A DNA stretch of 64,000 bases from Rhizobium deserti (GCF_004358025.1 NZ_SMTL01000003.1:62001-126000); one strand, 5' to 3'; positions 48,889 through 57,968 are shown, counted from the first letter of the stretch. Notes: generated by a model from the sequence alone, not told the origin. Program-made: numbers and translations.

Positions 48889-49611
48889 TCAGATCGGCGA
48901 GAACAAATCGCTGATCTGCTGCCCGACTGGAGGCTGCTGGACTTCCATGAGCCGGCCACGACCACCGTAGGAGATACGGGCTTCGGCGATCTTGTCATAG
49001 GAAATCGTGTTGTCGGAATTGACGTCCTGCGGTCGCACGATACCGGCAACATTCAAAATGCGGATCTCGTGGTTGACGCGAACTTCCTGCGAGCCGCTAA
49101 TCACCAGATTGCCGTTTTCAAGAATGCCGGTCACGACAGCCGCCACCGTCAATGTCAGCTTTTCGGAACGGCTGATGGAGCCCTTGCCCTTCGATTCGCT
49201 GTCGGAATCGAAGCCCAGAGTGGAATCGGCCTGGGGCTTCCAGCCGAGGATTTCGGCGGCAGCGTTCCAGTTGGTTTCCTTGCTGTTTTTGCGGCTGCGA
49301 TCGGTCTCGTTGTCGAAGCTTGCCTTGTCGTTGATCGAGATATTGACCGTCAGGATGTCTCCGACATTGAGCGCGCGGGCGTCTTTGAAAAGAGCCGCCT
49401 GGCTGTCGCTCCACAAGGAGAAGCCGCTTGCCATGTGACGCGGCTGCTTTGGATACATGGACATCTGCTGCGTCTGGCCATACTGAAGCCCGCTGCCGAT
49501 CGGGCTCATTGCCGGAGCATTGCCGATTTCCTTGATGGTCTGCATCTGGCCGCTTTGACACCCTGCGAGAAGGGACGTGGCCGCGAGAACGACGCCGATA
49601 TGCTTAATCAT
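48889..49611 (-). CDS. flgH: Flagellar L-ring lipoprotein FlgH
   Basis: A 240-residue outer-membrane lipoprotein. The signal peptide ends in the lipobox LLAGC (Cys at residue 18). The conserved FlgH core has LFKDARALNVGDILTVNISI and the C-terminal INVAGIVRPQDVNSDNTISY-like region (seen as NVAGIVRPQDV and AEARISYGGRG). It forms the L-ring around the rod. It starts in a 4-base overlap with motE. Confidence 0.94.
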   Translation of the reverse strand: MIKHIGVVLAATSLLAGCQSGQMQTIKEIGNAPAMSPIGSGLQYGQTQQMSMYPKQPRHMASGFSLWSDSQAALFKDARALNVGDILTVNISINDKASFDNETDRSRKNSKETNWNAAAEILGWKPQADSTLGFDSDSESKGKGSISRSEKLTLTVAAVVTGILENGNLVISGSQEVRVNHEIRILNVAGIVRPQDVNSDNTISYDKIAEARISYGGRGRLMEVQQPPVGQQISDLFSPI

Positions 49612-50162
49612 GATGGATCTCTCGAAGTGGTGGGATCGACGGCGCTCGACATGATGGCAGCGACCATGGCGGCTTTCTTGGCATCCATTTCACTGAGGAT
49701 CAGCCCCGACTGGCGGGCCGGCAGTTGCATGATGATCGCCGCGGCGATGTTGATGTCCATTTCGTCGAATTGCTGCGCGGCTTCGTCGGCCTTCGATGTC
49801 TTGTAGATGTCGACGAGACCGGCCTTCGCCTTCTGCAGGAAGGCATTGCGCCTTTTCAGCCAGTCCTCGTATTCCGCCTTGCGGGCTTCGAGCGTGTTGA
49901 TGCGCTCGTTGACGTCCGCCTGCAGCTTGTCCAGTTCCTGCTTCTGCAGGAGATATCTCTGATCCCGGGCGGGATCGACGATGCTGCCGCAGTATTGCTG
50001 TATTTCCTGCTGTGGATTGCCCTCTTGGGAAGCACCCAGAAGCGGCGCCTGCTGCTGTTGGGCGTGGGCGCCGGGCAGAACCGCCAGTGACAGACAGGCC
50101 GCAGCGGCCAGAAGCGAACCGCGCCCGAACAAGGAGGAGACGAGAGCTTTATCTTTGATCAT
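49608..50162 (-). CDS. motE: MotC chaperone MotE
   Basis: A 184-residue periplasmic protein with a signal peptide (cleavage near PGAHA, residue 34), a Gln-rich start, a coiled coil (about 68-115) and a C-terminal MgtE-N-like helical domain (AAIIMQLPARQSGLILSEMD). In Sinorhizobium the MotE protein folds and stabilises MotC and is needed for motility. The pair of Cys needed for its disulfide-linked dimer is represented here by only one clear Cys (QQYCGS). It overlaps flgI and flgH by 4 bases each. Confidence 0.87.
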   Translation of the reverse strand: MIKDKALVSSLFGRGSLLAAAACLSLAVLPGAHAQQQQAPLLGASQEGNPQQEIQQYCGSIVDPARDQRYLLQKQELDKLQADVNERINTLEARKAEYEDWLKRRNAFLQKAKAGLVDIYKTSKADEAAQQFDEMDINIAAAIIMQLPARQSGLILSEMDAKKAAMVAAIMSSAVDPTTSRDPS

Positions 50163-51277
50163 TGCAGGACGAGCTCCGCTTGCAGCGCACCGGCCGACTT
50201 GATCGCCTGAAGAATGGAGATGATGCCGTCGGGTTTGACGCCGATATTGTTCAATCCGGCCACCAGTGTCTTGAGGTCTGGGCCGTCGAGCACGGCGACG
50301 GGACCGCCGGTCTTCTGCGCGGTGATATCGGTTTGCGGTTGGAGCGCCGTTTCCCCACGTGAGAAGGGCTCGGGCTGGATGACCTGCGGCGTTTCCGTGA
50401 CCTGCACGGTCAAGGTGCCATAGCTGACCGCAACCCTGGAGACGCGGACATCCGCGCCGATGACAATGGTTCCGGTGCGCTCGTTAATGACGACCTTGGC
50501 CGGGCTATCGGTGGTGACGACCAGGTTTTCGAGGTCGGCCATCAGGCGTGTCAGGTCCGCAGAACGCGGCTTCTGGACGATGACTTCCTGGGAATCCCGC
50601 GATTCTGCAATCGGATCGCCCCAAGTGCGCCTCGCATAAGCATTCACCGCATCGGCTATGCGCACTGACGTGGAAAAGTCCGGGTTGCGGAGTTGCAGGA
50701 CGAGGTTGACCGAATCCTTGAATTTGGAAGGCAGCTCGCGCTCGATGATTGCGCCACCGGGAACGCGACCGGCGGTGGTCACGCCTTCGGTGAGGCTGGC
50801 GGCATCGCCCTGGGCACTGAAGCCCGAAACAATGACCGAACCCTGCGCTACCGCATAGATCTGGCCGTCGGCACCTGTCAGTGAGGTCATGACGAGCGTA
50901 CCGCCGCGCAGCGAGGTCGCATCTCCGAGCGAGCTTACCGAAACGTCGATGCGGCTGCCGGGGCTTGCAAAGGACGGAAGGTTGGCCGTTACCATGACTG
51001 CGGCAACATTCTTGGAATTCGATTGGTTGCCCTGGGTGGAGATACCGAGGTTTTGCAGCATGGCGCGCATGGACTGCTCGGTAAACGGCGACGAGCGGAG
51101 ACTGTCGCCGGTGCCCTGCATGCCGACCACCAGGCCATAACCGATCAACTGGTTTTCGCGGCCCGATTGAAGCGAAGCGATATCCTTGATGCGCGACGAT
51201 GTGGCCTGCGCAATGCCTGCAGGATGCAGGGCCGCAGCGACCAATGCAGCTACGAGAAGAAGATTGCTGATTTTCAT
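50159..51277 (-). CDS. flgI: Flagellar P-ring protein FlgI
   Basis: A 372-residue periplasmic protein with a 25-residue signal peptide. Diagnostic segments are SRIKDIASLQSGRENQLIGYG near the mature N-terminus, then VMVTANLPSFASPGSRIDVS and the C-terminal VAGLNNIGVKPDGIISILQA. It polymerises into the ring in the peptidoglycan layer, with FlgA as chaperone. It overlaps flgA and motE by 4 bases each. Confidence 0.96.
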   Translation of the reverse strand: MKISNLLLVAALVAAALHPAGIAQATSSRIKDIASLQSGRENQLIGYGLVVGMQGTGDSLRSSPFTEQSMRAMLQNLGISTQGNQSNSKNVAAVMVTANLPSFASPGSRIDVSVSSLGDATSLRGGTLVMTSLTGADGQIYAVAQGSVIVSGFSAQGDAASLTEGVTTAGRVPGGAIIERELPSKFKDSVNLVLQLRNPDFSTSVRIADAVNAYARRTWGDPIAESRDSQEVIVQKPRSADLTRLMADLENLVVTTDSPAKVVINERTGTIVIGADVRVSRVAVSYGTLTVQVTETPQVIQPEPFSRGETALQPQTDITAQKTGGPVAVLDGPDLKTLVAGLNNIGVKPDGIISILQAIKSAGALQAELVLQ

Positions 51278-51750
51278 TTCTGGACAACCTCGACGCTACC
51301 GTCGGCCATGACGGTGCCGTTGACGGTCACGCCTGTATCCAGGTTGCGGACCTTGATCACGTCACCGACCATGGCGTCCTGTGTCGGCGCTCCGCGCGCA
51401 GTGATGACCATTCGGGCGGAGGAAAAGGTGAGCCTGACATTGGTGCCGCGCTTGACGGTATAGGGTTCCTGCAGCACCGCGAGAGGTATGGTCCGGCCTG
51501 CGATCAGGGTGCGCTTGGCAACTTTGCCCACGACCTGATCGACGGCGCTCGCATACCCGCCGGCCAGACGCGGATTGGTTACGGCGACGGGTGCGACTAG
51601 GTTCTCGCTGATGACGTCGCCGGGATAGATGGTGACATTCGGCACGACCGCATACTTTGTCTGAGCGAATGCCGCAGCCGGGAGCATCAGGGCGCCGATC
51701 AGCCCCCCGATCAGCCAGTTCTTCATTACGTTTTTCAGGCAAAGCATCAT
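51274..51750 (-). CDS. flgA: P-ring assembly chaperone FlgA
   Basis: A 158-residue periplasmic protein with a signal peptide (hydrophobic core IGGLIGALMLPAAA) and SAF-type domain. Landmarks are VVPNVTIYPGDVISENLV and the C-terminal DVIKVRNLDTGVTVNGTVMA. AAGGA lies upstream of the ATG at 51750; a second in-frame ATG at 51726 is possible. It aids FlgI ring assembly, and the two genes overlap by 4 bases. Confidence 0.93.
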   Translation of the reverse strand: MMLCLKNVMKNWLIGGLIGALMLPAAAFAQTKYAVVPNVTIYPGDVISENLVAPVAVTNPRLAGGYASAVDQVVGKVAKRTLIAGRTIPLAVLQEPYTVKRGTNVRLTFSSARMVITARGAPTQDAMVGDVIKVRNLDTGVTVNGTVMADGSVEVVQK

Positions 51751-51772
51751 GCTTGATCCTTTTTAAGTCGCG

Positions 51773-52561
51773 CTACTTCAGGTTCTTACTGACGATCTGC
51801 GCCATCTCGTCGGCGGTCGTGATGACCTTGGAGTTCATTTCATAGGCACGCTGGGCGGAGATGAGATCGGTGATCTCCTTGACCGCGTCCACGTTCGAAT
51901 TTTCCAGGTAGCTCTGCTTGATATAGCCGAAACCGGTGTCCTGTGGATTGGCGACGACCGGCTCGCCGGACGAAGTCGTTTCCGAGAAGAGGTTGTCGCC
52001 GAGCGGCTTCAGGCCGGCTTCGTTGACGAAGTTTGTCAGCGTGATCTGGCCAAGCTCTGTGGTATCGGTGTCGTTCCCAATGACGACGGAAACGATGCCG
52101 TCTTCGCTGATGGTGACCTGCGTCGCGTCATTGGGAATGGTGATTGCTGGAATGACGCCGTATCCGTCGGCTGTGACCAGACGCCCGTTGGCGTCCTTGT
52201 TGAAGGAGCCCGCGCGGGTATAAAGTGTCTGACCGTCCGTTCCTTCGACCATGAACCAGCCCCGGCCGACGATCGCCATGTCCAGGTCGTTGCCGGTTTG
52301 GGTGATCTCGCCCTGCAGATGCAGCTTGCGGACCGCCTGGGTCTGGACGCCGAGGCCGATATTGGCGCCTTCAGGCACGGCCGACTGGTTGGCACGGTTG
52401 GCAACGCCGACCGCCTTTTCGGCCTGGTAAAGAAGGTCGGTAAATTCGGCGCGCGAACGCTTGAAGCCCGTCGTGTTGATGTTGGCGATGTTGTTGGCGA
52501 TGACCTCGAGATTGGTCTGCTGCGCATCCATGCCGGTCGCGGCGATAGCAAGTGCCTTCAT
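51773..52561 (-). CDS. flgG: Distal rod protein FlgG
   Basis: A 262-residue axial protein. The N-terminal rod motif [20 protein letters not shown] and the C-terminal [20 protein letters not shown] define the FlgF/FlgG family, and the length fits FlgG. It forms the distal rod. It lies between fliE (17-base gap) and flgA (22-base gap) in the flgB operon. Confidence 0.96.
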   Translation of the reverse strand: MKALAIAATGMDAQQTNLEVIANNIANINTTGFKRSRAEFTDLLYQAEKAVGVANRANQSAVPEGANIGLGVQTQAVRKLHLQGEITQTGNDLDMAIVGRGWFMVEGTDGQTLYTRAGSFNKDANGRLVTADGYGVIPAITIPNDATQVTISEDGIVSVVIGNDTDTTELGQITLTNFVNEAGLKPLGDNLFSETTSSGEPVVANPQDTGFGYIKQSYLENSNVDAVKEITDLISAQRAYEMNSKVITTADEMAQIVSKNLK

Positions 52562-52578
52562 TGTCTATGTTCCGATCT

Positions 52579-52917
52579 CTAGATCTGCATCTTGGTGATG
52601 TCGAGGTAAGCAGAGACGATCTTGTCGCGGAAGGCGGTGGCAGTCTTGAGCGCCTGCTCCGCCTGCAGCACCGCATCGACGACCTCACGGGTGTTTGCCT
52701 TGCCCTGGATACCTGCGAATGAGGCGGTTTCGCCGCCCTTCACTGAGTTCACGGCATCCGCCGCCATCGTGCCTAGGATTTCGCTAAAACCCGGTCCGGC
52801 GACCGCTGTCGCTGCCGCGCCGACGGCGGTGCCGACAGCTTTGGAGACGGTATTGTCGTCGGAAACCTTGTCCGTCTGCGGAGCAAAGAGGCCCAGGCCT
52901 TCAATTGGATTGATCAT
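52579..52917 (-). CDS. fliE: Hook-basal body junction protein FliE
   Basis: A 112-residue protein linking MS-ring and rod. The C-terminal part has VKGGETASFAGIQGKANTRE, then VVDAVLQAEQALKTATAFRDK, the typical FliE helix, ending YLDITKMQI. The N-terminal 55 residues are variable. It follows flgC after 2 bases. Confidence 0.94.
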   Translation of the reverse strand: MINPIEGLGLFAPQTDKVSDDNTVSKAVGTAVGAAATAVAGPGFSEILGTMAADAVNSVKGGETASFAGIQGKANTREVVDAVLQAEQALKTATAFRDKIVSAYLDITKMQI

Positions 52918-52919
52918 CT

Positions 52920-53333
52920 TTAACCTTTCAGCAGATCGATGGTCGCCGAGATCAGATCGCGCGACTGACGGATACTTTGGAGATTGGCCTCATAGCTGCG
53001 GTTTGCTTCGCGCAGGTCGGCCATCTCGATCAACATGTTGACGTTCGGCATCTTGACGACGCCATTGGCATCCGCTGCCGGATTGCTCGGATCATGCTCT
53101 TCAACGAAGTTACCCTTGTCGACGCCGATCTTCTTGACATCCACGGTCGTCACGCCGCTGACGCGGTCGAGCTCGTTGCCGAAGGTGATCGTCTTGCGGC
53201 GGTAGGGATCTGCGCCAGGCGTGTCGCCGGTCGTGCGTGCATTGGCGATGTTTTCAGACACGATCCGCAGTCTGGTCGCTTCTGCTTCCATTCCGCTTCC
53301 GGCGACTTTTAGGGCTGCTGATAAAGGATCCAT
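52920..53333 (-). CDS. flgC: Proximal rod protein FlgC
   Basis: A 137-residue rod protein: N-terminal [20 protein letters not shown] with [14 protein letters not shown], and C-terminal [20 protein letters not shown]. The ATG at 53333 is preferred to a GTG at 53342 that would overlap the flgB stop. It is second gene of the flgB operon. Confidence 0.95.
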   Translation of the reverse strand: MDPLSAALKVAGSGMEAEATRLRIVSENIANARTTGDTPGADPYRRKTITFGNELDRVSGVTTVDVKKIGVDKGNFVEEHDPSNPAADANGVVKMPNVNMLIEMADLREANRSYEANLQSIRQSRDLISATIDLLKG

Positions 53334-53338
53334 TGGGC

Positions 53339-53728
53339 TCACTTACCGAGTGTGGTCAACATCATGTTGTGGAATGCCTTGACCAGTTGCGTGTTCAGGT
53401 CGTACTGGCGCTTGATTTCGCCACTCTTGGACAATTCGTTTGCGACAGCGACGGTGTTGCCGGATTCCTGCACCCCGATCTCGCTATTGACCTCTTCGTC
53501 CTTCACCTCGACCTCATCAGATCCCGGCGTGGCGCTGACGAAATGTGCCGGATTGGTGCGAGCCATCGGCACGTAGGAGGCTTCAAGCACCGACTCGAAC
53601 GGCGTCACGTCCTGAGCCCGAAATTTCGGTGTGTTGGCATTGGCGATGTTCGTGCTGACGACTTGTTGCCGGATCGACAGCCATTCCGCCTGCTTCGAGG
53701 CAAGCTCAAACAATTGTATCGATTGCAT
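53339..53728 (-). CDS. flgB: Proximal rod protein FlgB
   Basis: A 129-residue rod protein with the axial motif [20 protein letters not shown] and the C-terminal helix [12 protein letters not shown]. It is the first gene of the operon flgB-flgC-fliE-flgG-flgA-flgI-motE-flgH-fliL-fliP. A variant of the shared flagellar promoter motif lies 43 bases upstream. Confidence 0.95.
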   Translation of the reverse strand: MQSIQLFELASKQAEWLSIRQQVVSTNIANANTPKFRAQDVTPFESVLEASYVPMARTNPAHFVSATPGSDEVEVKDEEVNSEIGVQESGNTVAVANELSKSGEIKRQYDLNTQLVKAFHNMMLTTLGK

Positions 53729-53770
53729 CGACTCTTCTCCGTCTTCTGGACAAAGGAGTAGGCTCAGAAA

Positions 53771-53784
53771 CTTGCGTGGGACTT
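53771..53784 (-). promoter_or_regulatory. Shared flagellar motif upstream of flgB
   Basis: On the coding strand it reads AAGTCCCACGCAAG, 10 of 14 bases identical to the flgE/flgF/motA motif with the CACGCAAG core intact, ending 43 bases before the flgB start. Candidate Rem site (inferred). Confidence 0.5.
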
Positions 53785-53890
53785 GTCATCAGCCAGTTTG
53801 GCCAGGGAAGTTGCCGGCGCACTCGCCTCGGAGCTTGACTGACTGAGACCGGTCTCCGGTTCTACCAACTCGTCAACTCTTGAGAGGCGC

Positions 53891-53907
53891 TTAACCCTCT
53901 GTTAACC
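53891..53907 (+). promoter_or_regulatory. CtrA-type box upstream of the fourth flagellin
   Basis: TTAACCCTCTGTTAACC, TTAA-N7-TTAA spacing, 118 bases before the ATG. It differs by one spacer base from the box before the minus-strand flagellin, and ATAAA follows in both. Confidence 0.6.
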
Positions 53908-54025
53908 ATAAACCTTGAATTTGGGAGCATCGTGAAGAACCTGTCGATGTAACAGGCGGCATGAAGCCGTTCCCTCGCAGCCAGATGTTTGGCATAAAAC
54001 CCTTATCTATCAAGGACTTTGCCTG

Positions 54026-54994
54026 ATGTCGGACATTATATCAACCAGCTACATCCAGAGCGCACTTCAGACCCTGCTGTTTGTTAATGATTCGCTCGAC
54101 GAGACCCAGAAGCGCACATCGAGCGGCTCTGCGATTGGCTCGCCGTCCGACAATGCCAGCTATTGGTCGGTCGCCAATTCAATGACATCGGACACAAAAA
54201 TCCTCAGCAGTGTCAGCGATGCGCTGAGCCTTGGCGCTTCCAAGGTGGATGCCGCTTATTCGGCTGTGTCCTCCTCGATCGATATCGTCAACCAGATTAT
54301 GAGCCATTTGACGACCGCAAAAGAGGATGGTGTCGACAAGGCGACGGTCAACCAGACGATCAGCGGTCTCAAGTCGAACCTGACGTCCCTGATCAAGTCC
54401 GCCTCCTTCGGCAGCGACAACTGGCTGTACAATACCTCGCCTGCCGAAGCAGGCGAGAAGTCCGTCCCTGCCTATTTCCAGAGAAGCGTGACTGGTGCAG
54501 TGTCGTTGTCCTATGTCACCTTCGATGCCACGAATTCATCCCTGGTCGACACGGCCGATGCGAGCCGCGGCCTGCTCACCGGCGATATCGATGCAGCGGC
54601 ATTGTCTTCGGACGGCTCTGGTTCACCAGCCAGATATTACTACCTGCTGGATGCCGGCTCCACGATCGGTGCCACGGGCTCGCCGATCGAACTGACCGAG
54701 GACACGACATCGGCCCAGGTCGACGACATGATCAGTGTCATGAGCTCCATCCAGCAGCGGCTGACGACGCTCGGCGCAACGCTCGGCACGATGTCGAACC
54801 GCATCGATACGCAGACGAGCTTCGTTCAAAATCTTTCCGATGTTTTCGACGAAAGCGTTTCCCGTCTCGTCGACGCCAATATGGAAGAGGAATCCACCAA
54901 GCTTTCGGCCTATCAGGCCAAGCAGGATCTTTCCTCCCAGATCCTCGGCATGGCAAACAGCCACCTGCAGAGCCTTGCTACGCTGTTCCGATAG
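54026..54994 (+). CDS. Divergent flagellin
   Basis: A 322-residue flagellin, about 30 residues longer than its three relatives and clearly divergent. It starts MSDIISTSYIQSALQTLLFV and keeps the D1 pattern (KRTSSGSAIGSPSDNASYWS and LVDANMEEESTKLSAYQAKQ) but ends MANSHLQSLATLFR. The centre (about 140-220) has no close match to the other three. It stands apart, next to the basal-body genes, with its own CtrA-type box and terminator. It may be a minor or proximal filament subunit. Confidence 0.92.
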   Translation: MSDIISTSYIQSALQTLLFVNDSLDETQKRTSSGSAIGSPSDNASYWSVANSMTSDTKILSSVSDALSLGASKVDAAYSAVSSSIDIVNQIMSHLTTAKEDGVDKATVNQTISGLKSNLTSLIKSASFGSDNWLYNTSPAEAGEKSVPAYFQRSVTGAVSLSYVTFDATNSSLVDTADASRGLLTGDIDAAALSSDGSGSPARYYYLLDAGSTIGATGSPIELTEDTTSAQVDDMISVMSSIQQRLTTLGATLGTMSNRIDTQTSFVQNLSDVFDESVSRLVDANMEEESTKLSAYQAKQDLSSQILGMANSHLQSLATLFR

Positions 54995-55118
54995 GCTGCA
55001 GGCGGCTCGTCAGCAACAAAATCGATAAGGTCGAAAGGCAGCTTGATATAAAGCCTAGAGGCAACTGCAGGCGCTCTAGCCGGTTAAGATCCATAAAACG
55101 ATGTGGCAAGACAAACGC

Positions 55119-55150
55119 AAGAAGCTCGCCATGGCGATGGCGAGCTTCTT
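55119..55150. terminator. Bidirectional terminator between flagellin and the fliI-linked gene
   Basis: A perfect 14-base stem AAGAAGCTCGCCAT/ATGGCGAGCTTCTT with a GGCG loop, between two converging transcripts (stops at 54994 and 55167). Confidence 0.8.
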
Positions 55151-55166
55151 CAAGCTAAATCGACAG

Positions 55167-55724
55167 TTACTGAGCGCTTTCGTAAACCTCGCCTGACGAG
55201 GTGACAATGACCCACTTTCCGTCTTTTTGGGTCAAGGCGGCAAGCCTGCTATTGTCGGGCAAGAGAGAACCAGTCTGAACAATATACATGCCGTTGCCGT
55301 CTTCGATCATGGCGCGACCGTTGGCAACATGGAGAAGCCGGAAGCCGGAGCGGCCCGGAAAGGGCTGCTGGGTGCCAAGATCGCCGGCGGGATCTTCAGC
55401 CGTCTTCGCGACCGTGGCGGTGAACAGCGTGTCGGACGGATCCATAGCAGCGTCCGGCTTGCGGGCAACCGCCATCGGCGCCACTTCTACAAGATCGCGC
55501 TGCCGGAAGCCGCGAGCGTCGCGTAGCTGCTCCCAGCCGGCAACACTGACACCAAACTTGTCCTGGTTGAGGAAGACGTACCAGGGAAACAGTGCCGCAG
55601 CGCCGGCCAGCACGATCGCTCCGCCCTTCAGCGTGATGTCATTACTGTTTTGTTCCCCGCCGCGCCGACGCTTGCTTGAGGCGCGCGCGGCTGGCTGCTT
55701 GGGCTTTACCCGGGTCATAGTCAT
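55167..55724 (-). CDS. Single-span membrane protein encoded with fliI, function unknown
   Basis: A 185-residue protein: a basic N-terminus (KPKQPAARASSKRRRGG), one TM helix (about 33-51, GGAIVLAGAAALFPWYVF) and a periplasmic part of about 130 residues. The last 60 residues look like a small beta domain (FRLLHVANGRAMIEDGNGMY, IVTSSGEVYES). It starts in a 4-base overlap with the fliI stop, so it is a translationally coupled member of the flgF-fliI transcript. No known flagellar family is recognised. Confidence 0.75.
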   Translation of the reverse strand: MTMTRVKPKQPAARASSKRRRGGEQNSNDITLKGGAIVLAGAAALFPWYVFLNQDKFGVSVAGWEQLRDARGFRQRDLVEVAPMAVARKPDAAMDPSDTLFTATVAKTAEDPAGDLGTQQPFPGRSGFRLLHVANGRAMIEDGNGMYIVQTGSLLPDNSRLAALTQKDGKWVIVTSSGEVYESAQ

Positions 55725-57115
55725 CCTCTTTTTGCAGCCTGAATCTGACCGCCTGCCAGTGCGGCATTGCGCAGGGCGACGGCCAATTCGGCATAGGCAT
55801 CGACTACCGACTTGTCGGCCGGCGTTTGTTTCAAGGTCTCGTAGATGGCCGGAACCTGCTTGACCGCCATATCCAGGTCAGGATCGGTGCCTTGCCGGTA
55901 TCCGCCGATCAAGCGCAGGTCGCGGGTTTCCTCGAATTTGTGCATAAGCGTCTTCAACCGCATCACCAGTCTTTCCTGGTCCGGGGTCCAGGCCTTGCGA
56001 GCCAGACGCGAGATCGACGACAGCGGGTTGATCGGCGGGTAGCGCCCTTCATCCGCAAGGCTTCGTTCCAGCACGATATGCCCGTCCAGGATACCACGCG
56101 TGGAGTCCGAGATCGGGTCGTTGTGATTGTCGCCATCGACGAGCACGGAGATGATGGCCGTGATGGTGCCGCTGTCTTCCAGCCCCGGCCCTGCCCGCTC
56201 CAACAGCTTCGGCAATTCGGTGAAAACCGAGGCCGGATAGCCACGGGAAATGGGAAGCTCGCCGCTGGCGATCGCTACTTCCCGGACGGCATGCGCAAAG
56301 CGCGTGACACTGTCGGCGATGAACAGGACATTCTCGCCCTGATCCCGAAAATGTTCAGCGATCGTCATGGCCACCAGCGGTGCCATTTTGCGCAGCATCG
56401 GGCTTTCATCGCTTGTCGCGACGACGGCGATGGATTTGCGCATGTTGTGACCCATCGTATCTTCGATGAATTCACGCACTTCGCGACCGCGCTCGCCGAC
56501 CAGGGCGATGACCACACGATCGAAGGCATCGGCGCTAGCCAGCATGGACAACAGCGTCGACTTGCCGACGCCGGAGCCTGCGAAGATACCGAGGCGCTGC
56601 CCGTAGCAAAGCGGCGTGAAGATATCGACCGCCTTCACGCCGGTGCGAAAGCCCTTATCGACGCGCCGGCGTGACATGGATGCCGGCGCGGTGCTGATGA
56701 TGGACCGGGCAATGGTGCCTTCGGCCAGTGGCCCTCGCCCATCGATCGGACGGCACAATGCGTCTGTGGCGCGCCCACACCAGTCGTCATGGGGGGAAAC
56801 CTTGAATTCGCCGATCCGCAAAACACTGTCACGGATGCTGATCGGTTCGCCGGGTTCGATTGGGGAGACCTGAACCAGCTCCGATTCAACCTTGATGACC
56901 TGTCCGAGATGCCTGCCGGCCCGGCTGCAATGCTCTACGAAGTCGCCGAGCCTGACATGCCGCGACAGTCCGCTCACCGCATAATGGGTTGCGGATATAG
57001 CGGTGACGACGCCGCCCGCGGCGACGGAAAATTCCGGATCGGCCTGGCGGGCAACGAGCGCTGCCAGAAGATCGAGCTTGTGTAGCGGCCTGTTCATGCT
57101 CTGCATCACGGTCAT
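55721..57115 (-). CDS. fliI: Flagellar export ATPase FliI
   Basis: A 464-residue ATPase of the flagellar type III export apparatus. Walker A is GIFAGSGVGKSTLLSM near residue 180, with GERGREVREFIED and the signature-like LPISRGYPASVFTELPKLLE following, and Walker B VLFIADSVTRFAH. Start near 57115 with alternatives at 57106 and 57097. It lies 17 bases after flgF. Its partners FliH and FliJ appear to be encoded elsewhere in the cluster (FliH-like at 41 kb, FliJ-like at 26 kb). Confidence 0.95.
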   Translation of the reverse strand: MTVMQSMNRPLHKLDLLAALVARQADPEFSVAAGGVVTAISATHYAVSGLSRHVRLGDFVEHCSRAGRHLGQVIKVESELVQVSPIEPGEPISIRDSVLRIGEFKVSPHDDWCGRATDALCRPIDGRGPLAEGTIARSIISTAPASMSRRRVDKGFRTGVKAVDIFTPLCYGQRLGIFAGSGVGKSTLLSMLASADAFDRVVIALVGERGREVREFIEDTMGHNMRKSIAVVATSDESPMLRKMAPLVAMTIAEHFRDQGENVLFIADSVTRFAHAVREVAIASGELPISRGYPASVFTELPKLLERAGPGLEDSGTITAIISVLVDGDNHNDPISDSTRGILDGHIVLERSLADEGRYPPINPLSSISRLARKAWTPDQERLVMRLKTLMHKFEETRDLRLIGGYRQGTDPDLDMAVKQVPAIYETLKQTPADKSVVDAYAELAVALRNAALAGGQIQAAKRG

Positions 57116-57132
57116 CTCACATCAACCCCGGC

Positions 57133-57867
57133 TTATTGGCTGCCGCCCAAGGTCTTGATCGCTTCGGTGAAGCTGCTTTCGGTGGAGCTCAGGAGGGAAG
57201 AGACGCTCTCGAAATTGCGGTTGATTGATATCAACTCGGTCATTTCGCCGATGGCGTTGACGTTGGACTGCTCGATATAGCCCTGCATCACACCCGTCTC
57301 GCGGGTATCGACAACAGGCTGCATGCCGCCTGACGGCAGGACACCGCTGTTGTCATATCTCAGGAAACCCTTTGTCAGGTCAGCCTGAAACAAGCCGATG
57401 GAGGCCACCACCTTGCCATCCTGCAGCACGCGGCCATCACCGCCGACAGCGGGCGGGCCGCCATTGCGGTCAAGCTGGATAGGCGCACCGCCGGCATCCA
57501 GCACTGCATAGCCACGAATGGATTGCAGTTCGCCGGTCTCGGCCATGGTGAAGCGGCCATCACGCGTCAGAACCTGCCCCGCCGGCGTCTCCAGCGCAAA
57601 CCATGCGTCGCCCTTGACGGCAAAATCGAGAGGATTGCCGGTTTGCTGCAGTTCGCCGCTTTGCGTCGCCAGATAGTCGTTGCCTTGGGACACGAAGGCG
57701 ACCTTGGCGGAAATATCGTTGTCGATGCTGGAAAGCACCTGGTCGAACTTCACTTCGGTCGAGCGGAAGCCCACCGTGTTCATGTTCGCCATATTGTCTG
57801 CGATCGTCGTGAGACGGCGCTCCAGCGCCATTTGCGCAGACAGGCCGACATAGATACCCGATTGCAT
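57133..57867 (-). CDS. flgF: Proximal rod protein FlgF
   Basis: A 244-residue axial rod protein. The ATG at 57867 has AGGAGA upstream and gives MQSGIYVGLSAQMALERRLT, the usual FlgF start. Axial motifs are TIADNMANMNTVGFRSTEVK and the C-terminal IGEMTELISINRNFESVSSL. It is the first gene of flgF-fliI-unknown. The shared promoter motif lies 87 bases upstream. Confidence 0.93.
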   Translation of the reverse strand: MQSGIYVGLSAQMALERRLTTIADNMANMNTVGFRSTEVKFDQVLSSIDNDISAKVAFVSQGNDYLATQSGELQQTGNPLDFAVKGDAWFALETPAGQVLTRDGRFTMAETGELQSIRGYAVLDAGGAPIQLDRNGGPPAVGGDGRVLQDGKVVASIGLFQADLTKGFLRYDNSGVLPSGGMQPVVDTRETGVMQGYIEQSNVNAIGEMTELISINRNFESVSSLLSSTESSFTEAIKTLGGSQ

Positions 57868-57954
57868 GATGGATCTCCTAGGGAAGATGCTCCCTCCCAT
57901 CGAGGAAGCATCGAGCGGCCTGAACCGGCCTTTCCCTCAAACAAACAGAGATTG

Positions 57955-57968
57955 CTTGCGTGAAGCTG
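57955..57968 (-). promoter_or_regulatory. Shared flagellar motif upstream of flgF
   Basis: The coding strand reads CAGCTTCACGCAAG, identical to the flgE and motA copies. It ends 87 bases before the flgF ATG. With the motA copy it forms a perfect 13-base inverted repeat across the divergent region. Confidence 0.6.

Larger units (their letters stand above)
53729..54025. other. Divergent promoter region of flgB and the fourth flagellin
   Basis: 297 bases without a gene. It holds the CACGCAAG-type motif for flgB on the left (53771-53784) and a CtrA-type box for the flagellin on the right (53891-53907). The two promoter types are thus side by side, which suits different classes in the flagellar hierarchy. 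Confidence 0.6.
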
